From Phycisphaerae bacterium (GTDB lineage: Bacteria > Planctomycetota > Phycisphaerae > Sedimentisphaerales > SG8-4), in assembly GCA_030614945.1 (NCBI GenBank), contig JAUXAH010000108.1:1-6563 (forward strand): a stretch of DNA of 6,563 nt, read 5' to 3'. Below are positions 1-5,649 of this stretch, one piece after another (position 1 is the first letter of the stretch; every line of letters begins with the position of its first letter). The position numbers and the translations under genes were made by a program. Below the pieces are notes generated by a model. The model was not told the origin of the DNA, did no database searches, and worked only from the letters and a program-made list of their open reading frames with translations.

Positions 1-954
1 AATTGTTTTATCTTTCACAAAGTCTTCTATCAAATGCAGGTCAAGCTCGACAGCTTCTCTGCCGAGCAAATCGTTAATATCGACATCTCGAATCTGAGAG
101 ACACGGAACTTACCCGAAGCAATATCGGTAATAGAAGGTACTGTCCGGAACCGAATTTTAGCGCCCTCGCATACCCTGATAACGTGTCTTAGCTGGTGAT
201 GGCCGGCTTCGGGCATTGCGATGGCAATCTCTTCGATGTTGCGGGCCTTGCAGATTTTGGACAGTTGCTCAACAGTACCGAGTACCGCTATTCCGTGAAT
301 ATTAAGGCCTTGCTTGGAAGGGTCATCATCGATAAAGCCGATAACATCGTATTGAGCTACGGGCATACGGTGAATTTCTCGCAGGAGGGCTTCGCCGGCA
401 TTGCCTGCGCCGACTATGAGGAATCGTTTCAACCGGCCGGCTTCGACGGTGCGGAACTCCTCGTAGTACAGCCGGATTACCATTCGCAGTCCGGCCAGCA
501 GCAAAAATGTGCCGGCAAGATCGAGCCAAAATATGCTTTGTGCTATGTCGACTATGTCCGGAAGATACCCGCGGACCGCATCGATTTGCAGCACTACTGC
601 AAACCATAAAACGAAAATAGTTATAGTGCTTACAAGTGAAGCCCGCAGAATCCCGGTAAGGTCCGATATGCCGACATATCGCCACCAGCCACGATATTGT
701 TTGAAAAGTCCGAATATCACCAGCTTGATGATGATGAAAAACAACAGCAAACGAGGGTATTGCTCTACAAGCCAGCTGCGTTCGAGCCGCATATTCTTTG
801 TCAGCAGGAAAGAAAGCATCAAAGAGGCAGCGAAAACAACTATATGAGCAAGTATAATCAGGGGCTTGCGAAACGTGAGCAACGCCGCAGGAGGAGTTGA
901 GAGCTCCGGTGGGTTTTGATTCTTGCTTTTTAGGTTTGTGTTTGAGTCAGGCAT
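1..954 (-). CDS. Membrane-bound nucleotide-sugar 4,6-dehydratase, CapD/WbpM/PglF type (N-terminal part, cut by the window edge)
   Basis: The frame is open from ATG at 954 to base 1, giving 318 residues with no stop, so the gene continues beyond the left edge. About four membrane helices are visible (residues 31-51, 68-84, 103-124, 140-161). After the second comes a family-typical stretch, KQYRGWWRYVGISDL (85-99). Residues 177-250 form the first Rossmann domain (CoA_binding_3 type), with GAGNAGE at 182-188 and VIGFIDDDPSKQG at 204-216. The stretch IRDVDINDLLGRE (288-300), followed by VELD, is the linker that in this family precedes the catalytic short-chain dehydrogenase domain; the window ends at KDKTI, just before the expected TGAGGSIG motif. 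Family members convert UDP-GlcNAc or similar sugars to 4-keto-6-deoxy intermediates for surface polysaccharide or glycan synthesis at the inner membrane. The exact substrate cannot be told without the catalytic half. The start is supported by a promoter 30 bp upstream, but the ribosome binding site is weak. Confidence 0.9.
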   Translation of the reverse strand, partial: MPDSNTNLKSKNQNPPELSTPPAALLTFRKPLIILAHIVVFAASLMLSFLLTKNMRLERSWLVEQYPRLLLFFIIIKLVIFGLFKQYRGWWRYVGISDLTGILRASLVSTITIFVLWFAVVLQIDAVRGYLPDIVDIAQSIFWLDLAGTFLLLAGLRMVIRLYYEEFRTVEAGRLKRFLIVGAGNAGEALLREIHRMPVAQYDVIGFIDDDPSKQGLNIHGIAVLGTVEQLSKICKARNIEEIAIAMPEAGHHQLRHVIRVCEGAKIRFRTVPSITDIASGKFRVSQIRDVDINDLLGREAVELDLHLIEDFVKDKTI

Positions 955-1236
955 ATTTTCTCAGCACCATAGTTTTGCCTTTAAGTATAACAACAGCTTA
1001 AGCGTGTGTCAAGGGATTATCGCTATACAATTGGGATGTCCACCGACCTCTATATAGTCTCTGGAAGGCTGTAATAAGGATATGAAAGCTCCTTGAGAGA
1101 GAAATTAGCATCCTTGTGAGCATAGCACGGGGCGTGACGCAAAACCCCCCGCAATCCAGAACCATCCATCCGCCATACTTTGAGATATTCGCGCAAAGAA
1201 GTTATTCTGTTACTCTGTTGAAGACGATAAATCCGG
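955..1236. other. Intergenic region with promoter and a weak inverted repeat
   Basis: These 282 bp separate the end of the membrane protein gene from the polysaccharide dehydratase gene. Besides the promoter at 984-1012, I see an imperfect inverted repeat, AAGGAT (1076-1081) with ATCCTT (1110-1115), and a small palindrome GCGTGACGC (1132-1140) beside runs of G and C (1129-1132, 1145-1150). None is followed by a T tract, so none looks like an intrinsic terminator. No tRNA or convincing small gene is visible. The plus-strand frame beginning at 1116 runs into the neighbouring gene in antisense and has no family-like features. Confidence 0.5.
984..1012 (-). promoter_or_regulatory. Sigma-70-type promoter of the polysaccharide dehydratase gene
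   Basis: On the minus strand, TTGACA (1012-1007) is separated by exactly 17 bp from TATACT (989-984). This is a perfect -35 and a 5/6 -10 at optimal spacing. Transcription would begin near 977, giving a leader of about 23 nt before ATG 954. The promoter starts a new transcription unit instead of relying on read-through from the membrane protein gene upstream. It is predicted from the sequence pattern only. Confidence 0.7.
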
Positions 1237-2427
1237 CTACGTTTCCGGGTCTGTCTGCACTTCTTCGGCCCCGGATTCGGTTGTGGTCAGCTCAGTTTCG
1301 ACATCCTCGAAATGTGTGTAAATGTCCTCCAGAGCGGTATTATCAACTCTGTTGCGCATAAGTGAATAGATTATAGTATTGGCGGAAAAATAAAAGTTTA
1401 TTATGAAAGCGACTATTAAACCGACGACAGCCAGTAAGCATAAGTATACCAAAAAGGCTGCAACTGATTCTGTTCCTCCCGGCAAAACCAATAAACCACG
1501 TAAGCTCCCGAAGTCCGGCTTCTGCCAGATTGCTGTAAGCTTGCCGTTGTCACCCAGGACGCCGACCTGCAAAAACCAGTAGGTGGCCCACAGCAGCAAA
1601 AAGGCAAAAAATCGCACAAACATGTAGCAAATTGCGCCGTGAACCACAGCTATCGCCGTATAAAAGCCCATCCGCCACGGTTTTGCATATACATAACCAA
1701 AAGAACGACTTATCGCATCAAAACAGTCTGAATCGTCGTATGCCACGGCAGGGAATATCAGGTTAAATCCTGCGATCGCCCCTATCAAAACGACTGCTAT
1801 CAGCGCGCCTGCAATCAAAGCTAACAGCATAAAGATACCCATTATCAACCCACCGACCCTCGGAATGTTGCCCATCAGTCCTAAAAGAAATATGAACAGG
1901 CCTATGAAGATAATTATGGCGAGCGGTGCCAGAGGCGCTGTGAAAAAACTTGTGAATCTTTTTGCGCTGAATCGCAGCGCCTCGGTCAGGCCTGGTTTTT
2001 CCCCTCGGGCAAATTGCAGCGCCGCAATTCGGCAAATGGCTCCGCCTGCAACGGAAATCACAGCAAGTGTTATTACAAAAAAGATGATGCAATAAAGATA
2101 ATGGTCCGTAAGCACCTTTCCCACTGCCGTAAAACACTCAGTAATATTTGCCTTTACCCCCGGCAGGTCGAAGAGTAATAGTGAGTATACTACGCCGTGA
2201 AATCCTTTTGCGGTCGTATGCCAGAGTGTGGAAAATACGCCAGTTTCACCTTGACCTGATGTGGCAACAACTATAAGGTCCATAATCCAGCCGGCCAGGC
2301 ATATAATAGCCACTGCCAGAAAAGCGATTATTAATTTGCTTGGCTGAATGGCCATACGGAAGGCCTGGAATATCTTTGGGAAGAGAACAGTGTCAAAAAC
2401 TTGAGAGAGCTCTTTTTCGCTGTGCAT
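1237..2427 (-). CDS. Uncharacterised multi-pass membrane protein (about six helices)
   Basis: The protein has 396 residues. I chose ATG 2427 over the in-frame TTG five codons earlier because AAAGGA lies 6 nt before the ATG and the TTG would place that site inside the gene. A short cytoplasmic-looking N-terminus is followed by hydrophobic segments at about 33-55, 111-138, 164-186, 192-227 (long, possibly two), 254-288 and 322-347. The tail of about 40 residues is acidic (FEDVETELTTTESGAEEV). Between helices, FPAVAYDDSDCFDAISRSFG (225-244) followed by WRMG resembles the 'FPA...AL.RSW' loop of YciC/DUF975-like and other poorly described membrane proteins. LMRNRVDNTALEDIY (356-370) ends the membrane part. 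There are no transporter, enzyme or signalling motifs that I recognise. It appears to be transcribed alone from a promoter at 2489-2517. A role in membrane organisation is possible, but nothing here shows it. Confidence 0.85.
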   Translation of the reverse strand: MHSEKELSQVFDTVLFPKIFQAFRMAIQPSKLIIAFLAVAIICLAGWIMDLIVVATSGQGETGVFSTLWHTTAKGFHGVVYSLLLFDLPGVKANITECFTAVGKVLTDHYLYCIIFFVITLAVISVAGGAICRIAALQFARGEKPGLTEALRFSAKRFTSFFTAPLAPLAIIIFIGLFIFLLGLMGNIPRVGGLIMGIFMLLALIAGALIAVVLIGAIAGFNLIFPAVAYDDSDCFDAISRSFGYVYAKPWRMGFYTAIAVVHGAICYMFVRFFAFLLLWATYWFLQVGVLGDNGKLTAIWQKPDFGSLRGLLVLPGGTESVAAFLVYLCLLAVVGLIVAFIINFYFSANTIIYSLMRNRVDNTALEDIYTHFEDVETELTTTESGAEEVQTDPET

Positions 2428-2433
2428 TTTGCG

Positions 2434-2439
2434 TCCTTT
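2434..2439 (-). promoter_or_regulatory. Ribosome binding site fixing the start of the membrane protein gene
   Basis: AAAGGA on the minus strand lies 6 nt upstream of ATG 2427. The in-frame TTG at 2442 would start upstream of it and has no comparable site, so the ATG is preferred. Confidence 0.65.
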
Positions 2440-2488
2440 CAAAAGGGTTACAATTGCCTTGTCTTAATTATAGAGAACAGGTACGAAA

Positions 2489-2517
2489 AATATATAGTTA
2501 TTATCAGTCGCTTTCAA
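2489..2517 (-). promoter_or_regulatory. Probable sigma-70 promoter of the membrane protein gene
   Basis: TTGAAA (2517-2512) and TATATT (2494-2489) on the minus strand each match consensus at 5 of 6 positions, with a 17-bp spacer. Transcription would start near 2482, giving a leader of about 55 nt. A second possible -10, a perfect TATAAT at 2472-2467, lacks a recognisable -35. The whole gap between yacG and this gene is AT-rich, so chance matches are more likely here than elsewhere. Confidence 0.5.
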
Positions 2518-2553
2518 CAAATTTCGCAATATTTTATTTTAGAATATCGTCAT

Positions 2554-2772
2554 TTACCGCTTGTCAGAAGGGGTATCGGAGGAATTATCGGGTGGCTCGG
2601 CAGATTGCTGCGACTGTAACTCGGAAATTATCTTGTATTTGGCATCCAGCCAGACTCCCAAATCCACTAATTTACACCGCCTTGAGCAAAAAGGAAAGAA
2701 TTTTCCTTCTTCGGTTTGTGCTTGAGGTGACAGCTTAACGGTTTTGTGGCAGATTGGACATCTGTGTTTCAT
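2554..2772 (-). CDS. yacG: YacG, zinc-binding DNA gyrase inhibitor family protein
   Basis: This 72-residue protein has the YacG signature. A CPIC pair (C5, C8) and a second pair in FCSRRC (C29, C33) are spaced to bind one zinc ion, followed by the family hallmark KLVDLGVWLD (34-43). The length is normal for the family, with a polar, low-complexity C-terminus (SQQSAEPPDNSSDTPSDKR). In Escherichia coli YacG binds the GyrB subunit and inhibits DNA gyrase; that role is transferred by homology. The gene begins at ATG 2772, 9 bp after the stop of a doubtful small ORF. The nearest purine-rich ribosome site, AAAGG, lies about 17 nt upstream of the ATG, further than usual. It may be co-transcribed with the upstream dksA-family gene. 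Confidence 0.92.
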   Translation of the reverse strand: MKHRCPICHKTVKLSPQAQTEEGKFFPFCSRRCKLVDLGVWLDAKYKIISELQSQQSAEPPDNSSDTPSDKR

Positions 2773-2781
2773 ACTAAGATA

Positions 2782-2991
2782 TTAATCTACCTTTTCCGGC
2801 GCAGAATGCAATATATTTTTGTCAGCCGTTTCTAAAATAATGAGAAAATCGGCTCGGCGAATATGAAAAAGCCCTCCTCCCTCAGGTAACCTGTTGAGCT
2901 TTTCTCGTATGCTGTTGCTTGTTGTCGTCAGGGGCAAGTCAAAGTCGGCTTTAGCTATTAGAGGCTTCTTCTGACTCGTCCATGCTTTCAT
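2782..2991 (-). CDS. Doubtful small ORF between the dksA-family gene and yacG
   Basis: This open frame encodes up to 69 residues from ATG 2991, which overlaps the last 41 bp of the dksA-family gene in another frame. Starting at TTG 2937 would remove the overlap and leave 51 residues. Neither start has a recognisable ribosome binding site. For coding: it fills the gap, ends 9 bp before yacG on the same strand, and its C-terminal half (LFHIRRADFLIILETADKN) could form a strand and helix. Against: no recognised family, no cysteines, no signal peptide or membrane helix, and a length that can arise by chance. I do not recognise it and assign no function. If it is not a gene, the dksA-yacG gap is a 178-bp spacer. 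Confidence 0.3.
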   Translation of the reverse strand: MKAWTSQKKPLIAKADFDLPLTTTSNSIREKLNRLPEGGGLFHIRRADFLIILETADKNILHSAPEKVD

Positions 2992-3469
2992 ATTTTTGCG
3001 GCTCTGATGTTGATTGTTCCGGCTCTGTTACAAGCCCCTGTTCCAGCATTCGTGCATATTTAACACAGTATCTGGCCCAGGGCTTGGCTTTGAGCCGAGC
3101 CTTGGCTATTGGTTTGCCGGTCGCTTCGCAGATGCCATAAGCTTCCTGCTCGATACGCTGCAGCGCATCGTCGATTTCTTGCAGTAGTTTCCTCTCGCTG
3201 TCCATCAATCCCAAAGCGAATTCCTGCTCGTAGTTATCGGTTCCGAGGTCGGCCATATGGATTGGCATACTTGAGAGGTCTCCGGTTGCATCCAAGTGGG
3301 ACTTTTTGAGAGCTTCGTCTTCAATTTCGTTTACGTTTATCAGGATTTGCCTGCGTTTTTCCAGCAGCATTAGTTTGAAACGCTCAATGTCGGCGGTAGT
3401 CAAACGACTTTTCTTTGTCCGAGCTGAGCTCGTTTTTTCTCCTGAAGCCTTTTTGCGTTTCTGTGCCAC
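2951..3469 (-). CDS. dksA: DksA/TraR-family RNA polymerase-binding transcription factor with a degenerate zinc site
   Basis: The protein has 172 residues from a GTG start at 3469; AAAGG lies about 11 nt upstream and no better in-frame start is visible. Order: a basic N-terminal tail (KRKK, KTKK-like, 1-22), a coiled-coil region (about 27-112) carrying MADLGTDNYEQE at 72-83 near the tip, the zinc-finger-like region (111-143) and an acidic tail ending DESEEAS. DksA-type proteins enter the RNA polymerase secondary channel through the coiled-coil tip and modulate initiation, often with ppGpp. The usual C-x2-C-x17-C-x2-C zinc ligands are only half kept: C114 and C135 remain, but positions 117 and 138 are Thr and Tyr. 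The fold residues YGICEATGKPI and ARLKAKPWARYC are otherwise well conserved. The family call is firm; whether it acts like E. coli DksA is inference. Confidence 0.9.
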   Translation of the reverse strand: MAQKRKKASGEKTSSARTKKSRLTTADIERFKLMLLEKRRQILINVNEIEDEALKKSHLDATGDLSSMPIHMADLGTDNYEQEFALGLMDSERKLLQEIDDALQRIEQEAYGICEATGKPIAKARLKAKPWARYCVKYARMLEQGLVTEPEQSTSEPQKYESMDESEEASNS

Positions 3470-3525
3470 TTCTTCGTCTACCTTTCTTGCTACTAAACCT
3501 TTCTTTGGACATCTGCGAAAAAAGC

Positions 3526-3534
3526 ATTATAACA
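3526..3534 (-). promoter_or_regulatory. Extended -10 promoter of the dksA-family gene
   Basis: On the minus strand TGTTATAAT combines a perfect TATAAT (3531-3526) with an upstream TGn extension. A -35 is poor: TTGTAC occurs with a long 19-bp spacer. Transcription would start near 3519, with a leader of about 50 nt to GTG 3469. A second, weaker candidate is TTGCAT (3623-3618) with TATACT (3600-3595) at 17 bp. Both fall in the 219-bp gap after the transporter operon, so the regulator is probably transcribed independently. Confidence 0.55.
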
Positions 3535-3688
3535 TATTAAAGTGTGTTATGTACAATACTACTTTTATCCAAAAAGGCAATACTAAGTCGTGAGAGTATA
3601 GCCGGCACAATTAAATTATGCAAACGAATTTACTTCGGCGGCGTTAACTTCTTGAAGAATAAGCAGTTACAGCAACAAGTGGCTGTGG

Positions 3689-4555
3689 TTATTTCTGTCG
3701 GCTGCTGTCCGGTTTGCCGTTGATTTGTGCGCTATCTTTTGCAAATTTGCCTAAAGGAATGAAGAATTTTTCCTGCCCGATCTTGCCTGAAAAGGTCCTG
3801 ACGCCAAAGACTTTCTCGATTTGCTCCGTGGAGAAAACATCTTTGGCGCGGCCGTACTGGTAACTGCCGTCGGCTCCGAGAAGTAGGATAACGTCTGCGT
3901 ATTGGGCTGCCAGGTTGATATCGTGCGTTATGGCTACGATTGTTTTACCTTTTTCAAGCTGTATCCTTTTGAGCAAATCATATATTCCAACCTGATGTTT
4001 CAAATCCAGAAAGCTCGTCGGCTCATCCAGAAGCAAAATAGCGGTGTTTTGTGCAAGCGCCCTTGCGATGAAAACCCGCTGCCTCTCGCCGCCGCTCAGG
4101 CTTGCGAGCGTTCGGGAGGCAAACTGAGCCGTGTCGGTTGCCTCGAGCGCTTCGTTGACTATGTCCCTGTCGGCTTTGCTCTCAAATCCCATTTGGCCAT
4201 AGTAAGGCGTTCTTGCCATCGTAGCCATCTCGATTACCGAAAAGCCAAATACCGGCACGAATTCCTGTCGTACAACCGCTACTTTGGCGGCGAGGGCTTC
4301 GTTGCTGTATGATTCTATTGCCGCCGCATCAATTCTTATCGAGCCTGATTTGGGCGCCAGTGTTCCGCAAAGCAGATTTAGCAACGTTGTTTTGCCTGCG
4401 CCGTTTGGCCCTGCTATTACCAGAAACGTCCCGGCCATTACTTCCAAGCTCAGGTCCCGCAGAACCTCAACGTGTGTTTCCGTTTTGCGACCTGTTGCAA
4501 AACGAGGTCCCACAGGATACCCAAAACTCAAATGGCTAACTTCTATAATGCTCAT
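3689..4555 (-). CDS. ABC transporter ATP-binding protein, FecE/BtuD/HmuV type
   Basis: This 288-residue ATPase subunit powers the importer encoded with it. All core motifs are intact: Walker A GPNGAGKT (49-56), Q-loop VRQE (Q97), signature LSGGERQR (153-160), Walker B ILLLDEPTS (173-181) with catalytic E178, and H-loop H211 in AITHDINLA. The spacing fits the subfamily serving vitamin B12, haem and ferric-siderophore permeases. The N-terminal strand region has an extra stretch, about residues 14-30 (PVGPRFATGRKTETHVE), between FGY and VLRDLSLEV, where the family normally has only a few residues. The C-terminal tail is longer and more basic than usual (KPDSSRQK). The gene starts at ATG 4555 inside the permease stop (ATGA overlap), which implies translational coupling. 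No convincing terminator follows its stop at 3689. Confidence 0.95.
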   Translation of the reverse strand: MSIIEVSHLSFGYPVGPRFATGRKTETHVEVLRDLSLEVMAGTFLVIAGPNGAGKTTLLNLLCGTLAPKSGSIRIDAAAIESYSNEALAAKVAVVRQEFVPVFGFSVIEMATMARTPYYGQMGFESKADRDIVNEALEATDTAQFASRTLASLSGGERQRVFIARALAQNTAILLLDEPTSFLDLKHQVGIYDLLKRIQLEKGKTIVAITHDINLAAQYADVILLLGADGSYQYGRAKDVFSTEQIEKVFGVRTFSGKIGQEKFFIPLGKFAKDSAQINGKPDSSRQK

Positions 4556-5538
4556 TTGCTTAGCCAGCCGACCTTATGCGTGTGCTTAACCAGCAGAACG
4601 AGGAAGAATGGCCCGCCCACAATGGCCGTCACCACCCCAACAGGCAATTGCGCAGGAGCAACGATGATACGCGCCAGTGTGTCAGCAGCCACCAGGAATA
4701 TCGCCCCGACAATACCACTTAACGGAAGCAGCTGACGGTGGTCGGGGCCGAATACCAGTCTTACTGCGTGCGGAACGACCAGCCCCACAAATCCTATGAG
4801 GCCGCTTAAGCTGACCGCAACAGCGGTTATAAAGGCTGCGACCGCAAAGGCGATTGTTCGTGTCCTGGCAGTGTTTACGCCCATACTCCTGGCGTCGTCC
4901 TCGCCGAAGCTGATGGCATTTAACTGCGGACTGATGTAAAATAGCGTGAGCATCCCTGCCGCTACACATCCTGCCCCGAGCCACAGGACAAGAAAATCTT
5001 CTTCGGTCATATTACCCATGAGCCAGAATATCGTCGCATATACCTGCTGGCTTTTTGCTACGGATGTCAAGAACATAATCAGCGCTGAAAAGAAGGCGTT
5101 GACGACCACCCCCGCGAGCAGCAAGCCGGTTACATGAGACTTTCCCGTCACTCGGCCGATGAACCACACCAGCCAGACCGTCCCGAGCGCTCCTGCAAAT
5201 GCGAAGACCGCTATCGGCGAGCGTCCCCACAGCGTCCAGCTAAATCCGCTGATGACTGCGATAATTGCCCCCAGTCCGGCTCCGCTTGAAATACCAAGTA
5301 TATACGGGTCTGCAAGGGGATTTCGCAAAAGTGCCTGGAAAACGACGCCCGAACATGCAAGTGCCGCACCGACAATAGCAGCGAGAATAACCCGAGGCAG
5401 CCTGACCGGCACAAATACCGCTTTCAACGGGACATTCCTGGCGCCTATCAAAGAACAGACAAACATCACCGCTGCCAGCACTACAAGTGCCGATGCGACC
5501 CTCACGACCACCTTTTTTGCTGTCAGTAATTCGTTCAT
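4552..5538 (-). CDS. ABC transporter permease, FecCD/BtuC family
   Basis: This 328-residue integral membrane subunit would dimerise to form the channel. Family landmarks are RLPRVILAAIVGAALACSG (47-65), FQALLRNPLADPYILGIS (67-84) followed by SGAGLGA, GLIGFVGLVVPHAVR (246-260), then the Arg/His-rich GPDHRQLLP and the C-terminal AQLPVGVVTAIVGGPFFLVL (296-315). Around ten hydrophobic segments can be traced. The segment between the first helix and RLPR is short (about IGARNVPLKAVFVPV), lacking roughly 15-20 residues found in typical relatives; the rest is full length. ATG 5538 has no clear Shine-Dalgarno sequence: its upstream region is AT-rich and abuts an inverted repeat (5551-5638). It overlaps the ATPase gene by 4 bp. 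Substrate is probably cobalamin or a ferric chelate, by family only. Confidence 0.94.
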   Translation of the reverse strand: MNELLTAKKVVVRVASALVVLAAVMFVCSLIGARNVPLKAVFVPVRLPRVILAAIVGAALACSGVVFQALLRNPLADPYILGISSGAGLGAIIAVISGFSWTLWGRSPIAVFAFAGALGTVWLVWFIGRVTGKSHVTGLLLAGVVVNAFFSALIMFLTSVAKSQQVYATIFWLMGNMTEEDFLVLWLGAGCVAAGMLTLFYISPQLNAISFGEDDARSMGVNTARTRTIAFAVAAFITAVAVSLSGLIGFVGLVVPHAVRLVFGPDHRQLLPLSGIVGAIFLVAADTLARIIVAPAQLPVGVVTAIVGGPFFLVLLVKHTHKVGWLSK

Positions 5539-5550
5539 TTTTAATTTTTA

Positions 5551-5638
5551 GCCACAAAGGCACCAAGACACCAAGGTTTATTTATATTTGTTTTTTAATA
5601 ATTCTAAATATTTCTTTGCGGCTTTGTGTCTTATTGGC
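5551..5638. repeat. Degenerate inverted repeat with 8-bp tandem units inside the transporter operon
   Basis: The left arm begins at 5551 with GCC and three 8-bp units: CACAAAGG (5553-5560), CACCAAGA (5561-5568) and CACCAAGG (5569-5576). The right arm (5614-5638) is an imperfect reverse complement, ending TTGGC; I count 18 of 26 aligned positions matching over the arms. The centre (about 5577-5613) is very AT-rich. The element fills most of the 111-bp gap between the binding protein and permease genes, ending 12 bp upstream of the permease ATG. From memory, similar CACAAAG-type palindromic elements are scattered between genes in several environmental bacteria; I do not know an official name. 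As RNA, it could form a mismatched hairpin between the two genes. There is no coding capacity. Confidence 0.6.
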
Positions 5639-5649
5639 AAATTTTTACT

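Noticed and set aside
196..609. Plus-strand open frame of 137 codons
   Set aside because: It runs antisense through the first Rossmann domain of the polysaccharide dehydratase, has no family-like features, and the opposite frame is clearly coding.
1129..1150. G-run / C-run hairpin resembling a terminator after the membrane protein gene
   Set aside because: Only 4-5 pairs form and no T tract follows on either strand.
2428..2442. TTG start five codons upstream for the membrane protein
   Set aside because: The AAAGGA ribosome site lies between this TTG and the ATG at 2427, so the ATG is the natural start.
2866..2903. Possible terminator after the dksA-family gene (AAAAGC / GCTTTT with a CAGG-CCTG core)
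   Set aside because: The pairing needs a 9-nt one-sided bulge and the stem is short and AU-rich, so I do not call it a terminator.
2782..2950. Remnant of a signal peptidase II gene, which I recall near dksA in some planctomycetes
   Set aside because: The translated frames contain no hydrophobic helices or Asp motifs of that family.
5240..5566. Minus-strand frame of 108 codons starting within the repeat
   Set aside because: It is an alternate frame of the permease gene, rich in Arg, Gly and Cys without any recognisable motif.
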